Under the pieces are notes generated by a model, which did not search any database, was not told where the DNA came from, and saw only the letters and a program-made list of their open reading frames with translations. From positions 1 to 37,421 of the forward strand of contig JALHNV010000032.1 in the NCBI GenBank assembly GCA_022843325.1: DNA of 37,421 nt, given 5' to 3'. Shown piece by piece: positions 25,672-32,382 of the stretch (the first letter of the stretch is position 1; each line of letters opens with the position of its first letter). Origin of the DNA: Pseudolabrys sp. (GTDB lineage Bacteria > Pseudomonadota > Alphaproteobacteria > Rhizobiales > Xanthobacteraceae). The position numbers were made by a program, and so were the translations under genes.

Positions 25672-26565
25672 GTGATCGACAAACTCGACTTCATCCTGGC
25701 GCTGGCCCGCGAGCGCCATTTCGGCCGGGCGGCCGAGGCCTGCGGCGTCACACAGCCGACGCTGTCGGCCGGGGTGAAGCATCTCGAGGAGCAGATGGGG
25801 GTGCTGCTGGTGGTGCGGGGCTCCCGCTTCCAGGGCTTCACCCCGGAAGGCCAGCGGGTGCTGGAATGGGCCCGGCGCATTGTCGGCGACACCCGCGCCA
25901 TGCGCGAGGAGATTAATTCGCTGCGCCACGGCCTGACCGGGCGGCTGCGCATTGCGGCGATCCCGACGGCGCTGGCGATGGTGGCGGCGCTGACCACCCC
26001 TTATAGGGAGGCGCACCCGAACGTCCAGTTCACCATCTACTCGCGCAACTCGATCGAGGTGCTGGATCTTCTGGAGAACCTCGAGATCGACGCCGGCATC
26101 ACTTATGTCGAGAACGAACCGCTCGGCCGCGTCAGCATGGTGCCGCTGTATCACGAGCGCTATCGCCTGCTGACCGCCGCCGACGCGCCGCTCGGCAACC
26201 GCGACAGCGTCACCTGGGCCGAGGTGGCGCAGGTGCCGCTGTGTCTTTTGACGCCCGACATGCAGAACCGCCGCATCATCGACCGGCTGCTGAAAAGCGC
26301 CGGCGGCGACTCGCGGCCGACGCTGGAGTCGGACTCGATGATCCTGCTGTTCAGCCACGTCCGCACCGGCCGCTGGGCCAGCGTGATGCCGGCCAAACTG
26401 GCGGAAACCCTGGGCCTGACCGACACCATGCGGGCGATCCCGATCGTCGATCCGGAGGCGGTGCAGACCATCGGCCTCGTCGTGCCGTCGCGCGAACCGA
26501 TGATGCCGATCACCGCCGCGCTGGTGGACGTGGCCAAACGCATGGCGCCGTCTCTCGACGATTAA
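25672..26565 (+). CDS. LysR-family regulator, probably of formate dehydrogenase
   Basis: Encodes 297 residues, starting at GTG 25672. The N-terminal winged helix-turn-helix is clear: DFILALARERHFGRAAEACG, then VTQPTLSAGVKHLEEQMG (helix-turn-helix at about residues 18-37) and GFTPEGQRVLEWARRI. The rest is the LysR substrate-binding domain (LRIAAIPTALAMVAALTTPY and following). Divergent transcription from the formate dehydrogenase operon with a LysR-type box between them supports a role as its regulator, like FdsR in Cupriavidus; the effector is unknown. Confidence 0.92.
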   Translation: MIDKLDFILALARERHFGRAAEACGVTQPTLSAGVKHLEEQMGVLLVVRGSRFQGFTPEGQRVLEWARRIVGDTRAMREEINSLRHGLTGRLRIAAIPTALAMVAALTTPYREAHPNVQFTIYSRNSIEVLDLLENLEIDAGITYVENEPLGRVSMVPLYHERYRLLTAADAPLGNRDSVTWAEVAQVPLCLLTPDMQNRRIIDRLLKSAGGDSRPTLESDSMILLFSHVRTGRWASVMPAKLAETLGLTDTMRAIPIVDPEAVQTIGLVVPSREPMMPITAALVDVAKRMAPSLDD

Positions 26566-26658
26566 CGCAAACGCCACCGGCAGGCTCACGAACCTGTCAG
26601 GGAACTCGCGCCTGTCTGCGCCGTTGTCGGGGCGAATGAACCCCGGAACCGGTGCCGC

Positions 26659-26937
26659 ATGATCACCCAGCTCAACCCGCCGCTCCCCCTCGAAACCGCC
26701 AAAGGCGCGGGGTTGGCGCATTTCGTCATCGATTACGGGCCGGAAGCCGACCTGATGTGGGTGGTGTTCATGGACAGCGACGGCGCCTGCTGGACGGTGC
26801 CGAACCCGGAGGTCCGCATGTCGATGAACTGGACCATGGGACGGCGTAAACCGAAGACCAACAAGCCCGCGGCGGCGGCGGCTGACGGCGCTATCGTGCA
26901 TCGGGTGTTTCCGCGCGCCGACGCATCGGGCACCTGA
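26659..26937 (+). CDS. Small hypothetical protein
   Basis: Encodes 92 residues, no signal or membrane segment. The middle (HFVIDYGPEADLMWVVFMDS and DGACWTVPNPEVRMSMNWTMG) has well-formed alternating strands and Trp residues typical of a folded domain. The end is basic and then Ala-rich. The upstream ribosome-binding site is weak. It follows the LysR gene by 93 bp and converges on the pyrophosphatase gene, 7 bp away. No family is recognised. Confidence 0.6.
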   Translation: MITQLNPPLPLETAKGAGLAHFVIDYGPEADLMWVVFMDSDGACWTVPNPEVRMSMNWTMGRRKPKTNKPAAAAADGAIVHRVFPRADASGT

Positions 26938-26944
26938 AGCCGCA

Positions 26945-27472
26945 CTAGGCCTTGGCGCGGGCGAGGCCTTCCATCACCAGCCGCTCGGCATCGGCGGTGT
27001 CGAGCCAGCGCACGATGGTGACCCACTTGCCCTTTTCCAGATCCTTGTAGTGCTGGAAGAAGTGCGCGATCTGCTCGGTCATCACCACCGGCAGGTCCTT
27101 GTAGCTGGCGACGCCCTTGTAGAACGGGTGCAGCGCATCGACCGGCACCGCCAGAATCTTCTCGTCGCCGCCGGCCTCGTCTTCCATCAGCAGCGCGCCG
27201 ACCGGACGGCAGCGGATCACCGCGCCGGGCACCACCGGCACCTGGCCGATCACCAGCACGTCGCACGGATCGCCGTCATCCGACAGCGTGTGCGGGATGA
27301 AGCCGTAATTGCCGGGATAGAACATCGCCGTGTGCAGGAAGCGGTCGACGAACAGCGCGCCCGACACCTTGTCGAACTCGTATTTGACCGGCACGCCGCC
27401 GAGCGGAATTTCGATCACGGCATTGATGTCGTGCGGCGGGTTGCGCCCCGCGGGGATGAGTTTGAGGTCCAT
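26945..27472 (-). CDS. ppa: Inorganic pyrophosphatase (family I)
   Basis: Encodes 175 residues, the standard length for bacterial family I enzymes. It hydrolyses pyrophosphate to two phosphates, with Mg ions, in the cytoplasm. Signature residues: the N-terminal IEIPLGGVPVKYEFDK, AMFYPGNYGFIPHTLSDDGD, and the metal-binding DGDPCDVLVIG motif containing three catalytic Asp with the following segment. FFQHYKDLEKGKWV near the C-terminus is also conserved. GGAG lies ten bases before the ATG. Stands alone; the region beyond its start is the long GC-rich block at 27473-28083. Confidence 0.96.
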   Translation of the reverse strand: MDLKLIPAGRNPPHDINAVIEIPLGGVPVKYEFDKVSGALFVDRFLHTAMFYPGNYGFIPHTLSDDGDPCDVLVIGQVPVVPGAVIRCRPVGALLMEDEAGGDEKILAVPVDALHPFYKGVASYKDLPVVMTEQIAHFFQHYKDLEKGKWVTIVRWLDTADAERLVMEGLARAKA

Positions 27473-28083
27473 GACCGATCAGCTCCGAATTAAACGTTTG
27501 CGCTCTGTACCATGAAGATGCCGGAGCGGCCACGCAGGCGGCGTCGGGGATCTGCGGGCTGCCATCATGTCTCGCTCCATCGGTTGCCGTTGTGCGTGCC
27601 TCGGTTTCGGCTCACGCATGGGGGTTCGTTGCCGCGCGCTCACAGGAGCGCCGGGCTTTGGCACGCGCACCCTCGCGAAAAAGCGAGGGGGTGGAGCACC
27701 GGAAGGCGCATCCACGAAGACACCGCCGAGGCGGTCGCGGCCAGCGCCAGCAGGCCCCGCGCGACGTCGCGCGACACCCGCAAACGCCGGGGGCCGCGTC
27801 GCCCTCCGGCACTCCACCTGCGGCGATTTCTGATCCCCGGCGCCGTGCTTCCCGAGGGCGACAGACGGGCCCTTTAGGGGCCGGTGTCCGATCGGGGCGG
27901 CTTCCACCGCCCTTCGACGCCCTCACGTCCAGCCATTGAAGGCAGCCGGTCGTAGTGCCGGCGGACGGCTCAGCCGGGGCCTCCCGGGCGCGGGGTTACA
28001 AAGCCCGCGCGCAGGCGCCGCCACCGCCCCACGTTCAGCAGTGTCCTGCAGAACGCCCCTCGCGCGGGGTGGATAGTCCTAGG
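27473..28083. other. 611-bp GC-rich intergenic block with many hairpins, no convincing gene
   Basis: Open frames exist on both strands but are Arg/Pro/Ala-rich and lack ribosome-binding sites. Structure seen: CCCTCGC-GAAAAA-GCGAGGG at 27670-27689, GTGGA/TCCAC arms at 27691-27715, ACCGCC/GGCGGT at 27722-27735 and a perfect 16-bp palindrome CGCGCGACGTCGCGCG at 27758-27773. I recall similar translated sequences annotated as hypothetical proteins in many Hyphomicrobiales genomes, which would fit a repeated element or a structured RNA; this is unverified. The block ends exactly where the AT-rich island starts. Confidence 0.5.
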
Positions 28084-28091
28084 ATTATATG
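28084..28091 (+). repeat. Target-site duplication (left) of IS element 1
   Basis: ATTATATG, identical to 29715-29722. Eight bases is the usual duplication for the IS1595 family. Confidence 0.88.
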
Positions 28092-28186
28092 GGGAATTAT
28101 AACGATGACAAACCACGAATCCGTGGTGTGCCCGCGCTCGCCCGTCATGTTACCTAAAATAGGAAACAGACCAGGAGGCAGCGCCA

Positions 28187-28333
28187 GTGGCTAAGAAAAC
28201 GACAAAACATAGAGAGGCCGAATTAGAAATTGGGCCTGCTACGGATTTGCGATTTAAGGAAATCGCAAAGGCGGTTTTGGCCAATCGGTCAAAGTCGGTA
28301 AAACCTACTGTCAAAAGGAAGAAAAGAATTTGA
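28187..28333 (+). CDS. Short basic IS-passenger protein
   Basis: Encodes 48 residues from GTG 28187, with a perfect AGGAGG eight bases upstream. Starts MAKKTTKHREAELEIGP and ends in a basic VKRKKRI tail. It resembles in outline the 50-residue product at 30461-30613 in the second element: MAK start, an acidic patch, an RF-x-x-x-A-K segment and a Lys/Arg-rich end. Presence in both elements argues that it is real and useful to the element, perhaps as a DNA- or RNA-binding helper. Its stop overlaps the next plus-strand frame (TTG inside TTGA). Confidence 0.65.
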   Translation: MAKKTTKHREAELEIGPATDLRFKEIAKAVLANRSKSVKPTVKRKKRI

Positions 28334-28602
28334 GTGAAAAAACGTTTTTGCCGAAGATTGAATGGGAATGGAGTTTATGTTCAGACGACAAAATCGGCAT
28401 TAGGTGCATTAAAGACGAACAAGGCGTCTTATCTCATCTGTATTTTAAGGTATCAGAGCTTCCAAACAACCTCATCAGTGTTGCCGATCTTATACGTATC
28501 GGTTTCGCCTTCGACAGGGACAAGGGGCCTGCCGTCTTCAATTATACAATAGGTTTCGACCCTGCCTTTGTTGCTCATACCGTCGCGCCTGACTTCGCTT
28601 GA
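28330..28602 (+). CDS. Possible IS-passenger protein, 3' half overlapping an opposite gene
   Basis: Encodes 90 residues from TTG 28330, overlapping the previous stop, with AGGAAG about nine bases upstream. The first 40 residues (LPKIEWEWSLCSDDKIGIRC, IKDEQGVLSHLYFKVS) look like a genuine beta-rich domain. From 28453 on it overlaps the better supported minus-strand gene 28453-28707 for 150 bp, and the protein loses character. It may be a gene truncated when the segments were joined. No family is recognised. Confidence 0.4.
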   Translation: MSEKTFLPKIEWEWSLCSDDKIGIRCIKDEQGVLSHLYFKVSELPNNLISVADLIRIGFAFDRDKGPAVFNYTIGFDPAFVAHTVAPDFA

Positions 28603-28707
28603 ACTAATTATATTTTCCAATTCCGTTGCTTTGTATTTTTGTCCTGCCTCATTCCAAACAGTAAAAGTTCTTATGGGTTTGCCGCCAGATTTTACGAATG
28701 AACCCAT
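28453..28707 (-). CDS. Small IS-passenger protein behind transposase 1
   Basis: Encodes 84 residues. The ATG (28705-28707) lies 9 bp after the transposase stop, with AGGGGGG between them, so it is cotranscribed with the transposase. The sequence IRTFTVWNEAGQKYKATELE and then VETYCIIEDGRPLVPVEGE, YKIGNTDEVVWKL, has the pattern of a widespread family of tiny proteins whose C-terminal half reads roughly Y-x-DGRPV-N/P, then E-x-T-x-E; this is from memory. Function unknown. Confidence 0.68.
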   Translation of the reverse strand: MGSFVKSGGKPIRTFTVWNEAGQKYKATELENIISSSEVRRDGMSNKGRVETYCIIEDGRPLVPVEGETDTYKIGNTDEVVWKL

Positions 28708-28716
28708 AGCGCCCCC

Positions 28717-29646
28717 CTACTGTTTCGCAGTCACCGCCTTATACATCAAACGCTTCCCCAACGCGCCCTTGGCCAATTCTTCGGCGCGTTGGGTGTCGTT
28801 CACGCCCAAGGCTGTCCGGCGATTATAACGGAAGTCGAATTCGGTAAGATAGCGGTGTAAATGCTTTTCGCCGCACTGTTGGTAGGTGCCGCGCATACCG
28901 CGCTTGAACACGCTGAAATAGCCTTCAACGCTATTGGTGGTCACATCGCCGTGCACATATTCGGCGGCAGTGTGCTTTACCGTTTCGTGCGAATATGACG
29001 CGTTGATGCCGTGATAAATGCGGCTTTCGTCAGTGTGGAGGCGGGTCTTGTTGGCGACGTTTTTCTTGATGATTTCTTGAACGATGAATTGCCCCGGTGC
29101 AGGAACGTGGAAGCTGCGAACCTCCCCGCCGCGCTCAACCAAGGCAACTACGGCGCGCTTAGACGAATGGGAAGCCTTGCCGCGCTTTGTGCGTTTGGTG
29201 ACAACCTCACGGTTACCAAAATAGGTTTCGTCGGCTTCCACCACTTTACCGTTCCCGCCCATCGGTACTAAGCGGCTATCCTTCATCGCCTCACGAATGC
29301 GATGCATCAGGAACCATGCCGTCTTGTACGGAATATCCATCATTCGGTGCATCTGATGCGCCGAAATCCCCTTCTTTGCAGCGGCCATAACGAACATGGC
29401 CATAGCCCACTTACGCAGCGGAATCTTGCTGCGCTCCATGACCGTACCAACGGTCACGGTGAACTGTTCGCGACATTCATTGCACTTGAACAGGCCGGGA
29501 CGCGTGGTCTTGCCTTCAAGGGCTTTGATCTTGCCGCCATCGGCATTGCCACAGTGGGGGCACTCAGGACCGTTCGGCCAAATCTGGGCCTCTAGCCACT
29601 TACGCGCCTTTGCATCGTCCTGAAAGGTCGGGTCGGTGATGTTCAT
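28717..29646 (-). CDS. IS1595-family transposase 1
   Basis: Encodes 309 residues, the usual size for the family. An N-terminal zinc ribbon is formed by C29, C32 (ECPHCGN) and C55, C58 (CNECREQF), followed by a helix-turn-helix-like segment (KKGISAHQMHRMMDIPYKTA). The ISXO2-like catalytic domain has D139 (VVEADETYFG), D206 (LHTDESRIYHG) and the N238-E241 block (TTNSVEGYFSVFKRGMRGTY). Reading is intact from ATG to TAG. The leader just upstream (ACAGGGGCTACCG) is shared with the second element's transposase. It catalyses transposition of element 1. Confidence 0.94.
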   Translation of the reverse strand: MNITDPTFQDDAKARKWLEAQIWPNGPECPHCGNADGGKIKALEGKTTRPGLFKCNECREQFTVTVGTVMERSKIPLRKWAMAMFVMAAAKKGISAHQMHRMMDIPYKTAWFLMHRIREAMKDSRLVPMGGNGKVVEADETYFGNREVVTKRTKRGKASHSSKRAVVALVERGGEVRSFHVPAPGQFIVQEIIKKNVANKTRLHTDESRIYHGINASYSHETVKHTAAEYVHGDVTTNSVEGYFSVFKRGMRGTYQQCGEKHLHRYLTEFDFRYNRRTALGVNDTQRAEELAKGALGKRLMYKAVTAKQ

Positions 29647-29714
29647 AGCCGGTAGCCCCTGTCTGTAGAGCCATAAGGCGCTTACCGGCGTGGTTTGTCA
29701 AGGTGATAATTCCC

Positions 29715-29722
29715 ATTATATG
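29715..29722 (+). repeat. Target-site duplication (right) of IS element 1
   Basis: ATTATATG, identical to 28084-28091. Confidence 0.88.
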
Positions 29723-29744
29723 GGTTGGGAAGAAAGTCAAGGGG

Positions 29745-29752
29745 ATTAAATG
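29745..29752 (+). repeat. Target-site duplication (left) of IS element 2
   Basis: ATTAAATG, identical to 32375-32382 and differing from the element 1 duplication by one base. Only 22 bp (29723-29744) separate the two duplications. Confidence 0.9.
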
Positions 29753-29835
29753 GAGTATTATAACCTTGACAAAGCAAACCGCCAGTCATAGTTCCAGCGA
29801 CGTGCAGGCGGAAGCCTGCGCTGGCGCGCCCGTGG

Positions 29836-30462
29836 TTACGGCTGAGATGGTTCAGGCCGGTGCGGAGGCCGTGATGGGCCTCGACTTGGCTTGGGCTTCC
29901 TACGAGGAAATTGCTCTGGCGGTACTTCAGGCGGCGGCTGTATCTGACTTTCGACTTGAGCCGCCAACGCCATTGCAAGCTTAATAGTCTGTTCGGCTTG
30001 GAGAACGATCTCTTGGACCGCCTCCTTCGTAACTTTTAGGGCTTCTGGCACAATACTTTTGGATTGTGGGTGGGGGTCGTGTTCAGCCCATTTCCCGCGA
30101 GTTAGGATCACAAACCATTGCTGCTCATCCTCGCCAAAGAACCAATGGCCATGAACCAGGATATCCCGGTTCCTGCCAAAGTCTTTGGCTCTGCTCATTA
30201 TCCCGGCCGTTGCTACCGGTTCGACTTCGACGCCACGAAGCTCGGCTAAGTCTTTGATGAGGTTTATCCGTTCCTCTGCCCGAGGTTCGCGTATCGCAAG
30301 CCGCCCGATTGGTAGGGTCACCTGAGCCAGATTCCAGATAATTGACTGGAGTATGTATTCCAGATGGGCGCACCGGACTGTTAGTCGGCCGATTTCATTT
30401 GTAATGTCCGGGGGGACATCGAAGCGCGGAACACTTCTCGCGTATCGGATTGGTTTTGGCAT
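29836..30462 (-). CDS. IS-passenger protein with HEPN-like Rx6H motif
   Basis: Encodes 208 residues from the ATG at 30460-30462; the frame stays open to 30609 but the extra part is antisense to the small basic gene. Mostly helical: ITNEIGRLTVRCAHLEYILQ, then EERINLIKDLAELRGVEVEP. Residues 97-104 are RNRDILVH followed by GHWFF, which fits the Rx4-6H signature of HEPN ribonucleases and their relatives. The C-terminus is rich in Pro and Arg (about 175-208). It could act as a toxin-like or defence-like cargo of the element. Its start codon overlaps that of the divergent gene at 30461 (CATG). Confidence 0.72.
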   Translation of the reverse strand: MPKPIRYARSVPRFDVPPDITNEIGRLTVRCAHLEYILQSIIWNLAQVTLPIGRLAIREPRAEERINLIKDLAELRGVEVEPVATAGIMSRAKDFGRNRDILVHGHWFFGEDEQQWFVILTRGKWAEHDPHPQSKSIVPEALKVTKEAVQEIVLQAEQTIKLAMALAAQVESQIQPPPEVPPEQFPRRKPKPSRGPSRPPHRPEPSQP

Positions 30463-30613
30463 GGCTAAGTCATCCTCGAAAAAAACCGAGATAGAATTTG
30501 AGCCTGACGCATGGGACCGCTTTGAGCGCGCCGTGAAGGTGGTGGCTAAGAGTCCGCCGCAGCCGAAGGTTAAAAAGAAAGCCGTGCGGCGGAAGAAGAA
30601 GCCCGGCAAGTAG
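30461..30613 (+). CDS. Short basic IS-passenger protein, second element
   Basis: Encodes 50 residues: MAKSSSKKTEIEFEPDAWDR, FERAVKVVAK and a Lys/Arg-rich end (VKKKAVRRKKKPGK). Similar in layout to the product of 28187-28333 in element 1. The ATG shares bases with the ATG of the divergent HEPN-like gene, so both starts lie on one CATG. The upstream ribosome-binding site is weak. The stop TAG sits in the loop of a GCCCGGC/GCCGGGC hairpin (30601-30620). Possible roles are an antitoxin-like partner of the HEPN-like protein or an accessory DNA binder; both are guesses. Confidence 0.62.
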   Translation: MAKSSSKKTEIEFEPDAWDRFERAVKVVAKSPPQPKVKKKAVRRKKKPGK

Positions 30614-30643
30614 GCCGGGCCTCTCCAATTTGGAGCTTACGCA

Positions 30644-30787
30644 ATGAGCAGATTAAACAAGCTCCGGTGCAGGGCGATTATGATGGTGGCGCGCATTTTG
30701 CGGGTCCCCATCGATGTTCACGGGAGTTTCTTCAGGGACCTGAAGAATGACCCCAGCGTATCGCCGTGTTTGAGGGGGCCAAAGTAA
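30644..30787 (+). CDS. Possible very small protein, 47 residues
   Basis: From ATG 30644, with TGGAG about eight bases upstream, the frame reads MSRLNKLRCRAIMMVARILR followed by VPIDVHGSFFRDLKN. It lies 30 bp after the short basic gene on the same strand. Its last 70 bp overlap the 3' end of the minus-strand gene 30718-31035. Supported only by position, ribosome-binding site and a plausible sequence. Confidence 0.3.
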   Translation: MSRLNKLRCRAIMMVARILRVPIDVHGSFFRDLKNDPSVSPCLRGPK

Positions 30788-31035
30788 GCCGCTGACATAT
30801 CGCTCGGGTCAAAGACCACAACCAGATCGTCGGCGATGCTTAAACCTTTGACCGCTTTATTTGCGAAGCTGTAGGTATCTTGATCGGATTCAACAAGGAA
30901 GAATGATGTTGTTTCTTCCCAGTATCCATTGTCGCTAGACCGTACATTGTCGACCAGCAACTGCCGACGATCATTATACGATTTACCGCCAACAATCTTG
31001 TCTGCGATGCGGAAGGTAACGCAGTAAGTATACAT
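30718..31035 (-). CDS. IS-passenger protein, SinR/Cas2-like small fold suspected
   Basis: Encodes 105 residues from the ATG at 31033-31035, since AAGGAG ends eight bases upstream; an in-frame GTG at 31044 touches that site. The sequence MYTYCVTFRIADKIVGGKSY, then DRRQLLVDNV, GYWEETTSFFLVES and ADDLVVVFD alternates strands and helices as in small ferredoxin-like folds (GhoS, SinR-like, Cas2-like), where a W-x-TTSF strand is common. That is a tentative fold reading. A hairpin ACTCAC/GTGAGT overlaps its ribosome-binding site and could control translation. Confidence 0.65.
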   Translation of the reverse strand: MYTYCVTFRIADKIVGGKSYNDRRQLLVDNVRSSDNGYWEETTSFFLVESDQDTYSFANKAVKGLSIADDLVVVFDPSDMSAAYFGPLKHGDTLGSFFRSLKKLP

Positions 31036-31148
31036 ATGACTCACTCCTTTTTGAGTGAGCCGGGCTTGACCTGAATCGTGAAACGAGATTCTATCTCGCT
31101 GCTAGTCCACAATCCCCGCAGCCCGGCTCCGGGTTATGCGGTCTCTTC

Positions 31149-31176
31149 GAGGCCACCAGTTGACGCTGGTGGCCTC
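31149..31176. other. Hairpin inside IS element 2
   Basis: A perfect 11-bp stem GAGGCCACCAG / CTGGTGGCCTC with a 6-base loop. It lies in the 320-bp gap (31036-31355) between the transposase and the next minus-strand gene. No T tract follows on either strand, so it may reduce readthrough or stabilise the message. The remainder of the gap holds an open frame of about 60 codons (31188 to about 31375) in the +1 frame behind the transposase stop. Confidence 0.5.
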
Positions 31177-31355
31177 TCTGATTCGATCAACCTATAATTG
31201 TGAGAACAAAGTTCCACGAGTCAAACGGCGGGGGATCGTTATCCCACTGTTTATTCGACGGCTTTCGGGACTGCCCGTAGCGCACGCGGACTGGCTTTTT
31301 CGGCTTCCAGACCTTCTTGCGCCAGCGAACAAAGCGCGCGGCCTTGGCCTTAAAA

Positions 31356-32309
31356 TCAGGCTTGGTCAGGCCGTCGATAGGTCAGGCGCTTACCGACGAT
31401 GCCCTTGGCCAGTTCTTCGGCGCGCATGGTGTCATTGACGCCCAACGCAATGCGGTTGTTGTAGCGGAAATCGAACTCGGCCAGATAGCGGTGCAGATGC
31501 TTTTCGGCACAGTGCTGATAGGTACCCTTCATGCCGCGCTTGAACACGCTGAAATAGCTTTCGATGGTGTTCGTTGACACGTCGCCGCGAACGTATTCGT
31601 TAGCGGTGTGCTTGACGGTTTCGTGCGAGTAATGCGCCTTCATGCCGTTGTAGAGGTTGCTTTCGTCCGTCATCAGGCGGCTTTCGCGAGCGATGTTCTT
31701 CTTGACGATTTCCTGCACGATGAACTGACCGGCCACAGGGATATGGAAAGAGCGGACGTGGCCACCACGTTCCACAAGGGCAAGGATCGGACGCTTGTTG
31801 CGCGGGCCGCGTGAGCCCTTCTTGTAGGGGCGGCCATCACGGTGCGGCGACACGCGGGGTTCTTCGGTCTTACCGAAATAGGTTTCGTCGGCCTCGACAA
31901 TCTGGCCTTTGCCGCCGAGCGGGACTAGGCCGCCAGTGCGCATAGCCTCGCGCAAGCGGTGCATCATGAACCACGTGGACTTGTAGCTGACGCCCAGCAT
32001 GCGATGAACCTGATGGGCGCTCACGCCCTTCTTGCTGGCGGTCATAAGGAACAGCGCGGCCAGCCACTTGGTCAGCGGGATTTTGGAACGCTCAAAGACC
32101 GTCTTAACGGTCACAGTGAACTGGTTACGGCACTCGGCGCACTGAAAGAGGCCAGCGCGGTGCGCCTTGCCCTCTAGGGCCTTGATCTTGGCCTTATCGG
32201 CGTTGCCGCAATGGGGGCAGGTCGGACCTTCCGGCCAAACGCGGGCTTCAAGCCATTCGCGGGCCTTGGTTTCGTCATGGAAGATCGGGTTTTTGAGAAG
32301 GTCGGTCAT
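31356..32309 (-). CDS. IS1595-family transposase 2
   Basis: Encodes 317 residues from the ATG at 32307-32309 (AGGGG eight bases upstream); the frame extends to 32330. The same domain order as transposase 1: a zinc ribbon (TCPHCGN, CAECRNQF), a KKGVSAHQVHRMLGVSYKST helix-turn-helix-like segment, and the ISXO2 catalytic domain with IVEADETYFGKTEE, RLMTDESNLYNG and STNTIESYFSVFKRGMKGTY. It has an additional basic insert (SPHRDGRPYKKGSRGPRNKR) after the first Asp. The two transposases are clearly related but diverged, so the elements are not copies of each other. Confidence 0.94.
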   Translation of the reverse strand: MTDLLKNPIFHDETKAREWLEARVWPEGPTCPHCGNADKAKIKALEGKAHRAGLFQCAECRNQFTVTVKTVFERSKIPLTKWLAALFLMTASKKGVSAHQVHRMLGVSYKSTWFMMHRLREAMRTGGLVPLGGKGQIVEADETYFGKTEEPRVSPHRDGRPYKKGSRGPRNKRPILALVERGGHVRSFHIPVAGQFIVQEIVKKNIARESRLMTDESNLYNGMKAHYSHETVKHTANEYVRGDVSTNTIESYFSVFKRGMKGTYQHCAEKHLHRYLAEFDFRYNNRIALGVNDTMRAEELAKGIVGKRLTYRRPDQA

Positions 32310-32374
32310 CGGTAGCCCCTGTTTGTGCAATTAAACTAGGGCTTGGTGCCTGCTTTGTCAAGGTTATAATACTC

Positions 32375-32382
32375 ATTAAATG
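32375..32382 (+). repeat. Target-site duplication (right) of IS element 2
   Basis: ATTAAATG, identical to 29745-29752. Bases 32376-32378 are the reverse complement of the TAA that stops the gene 32376-33209, so the insertion left that stop intact. Confidence 0.9.

Larger units (their letters stand above)
28092..29714. mobile_element. IS1595-family insertion element 1 with passenger genes
   Basis: A 1623-bp element flanked by ATTATATG duplications. Terminal inverted repeats are 28092-28117 and 29689-29714, with 23 of 26 bases matching (GGGAATTAT, then GACAAACCACG). It carries an IS1595-type transposase (28717-29646, -), a small gene directly behind it (28453-28707, -) and one or two plus-strand genes (28187-28333, 28330-28602). 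Passenger genes are known for some IS1595 groups. Both ends and all key transposase motifs appear intact, so it may be active. Confidence 0.88.
29753..32374. mobile_element. IS1595-family insertion element 2 with a larger passenger load
   Basis: A 2622-bp element with perfect 24-bp terminal inverted repeats (29753-29776 and 32351-32374; GAGTATTATAACC, then TTGACAAAGCA) and ATTAAATG duplications. It encodes a transposase (31356-32309, -), a 105-residue protein (30718-31035, -), a HEPN-like protein (29836-30462, -) and a short basic protein (30461-30613, +). At 2.6 kb it is about twice the size of a plain IS1595 element. Perfect repeats and duplications indicate a recent insertion. The right duplication contains the stop codon of the gene ending at 32376. 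Confidence 0.9.

Noticed and set aside
27473-28083. tRNA, rRNA or attachment site at the island's left edge
   Set aside because: No tRNA-like fold with anticodon and TTC arm could be made, and no direct repeat of this edge was found at the right side of the island.
28092-32374. A single composite transposon made of both IS1595 elements
   Set aside because: Each element has its own matching 8-bp target duplication and its own terminal repeats, so two separate insertions explain the data better.
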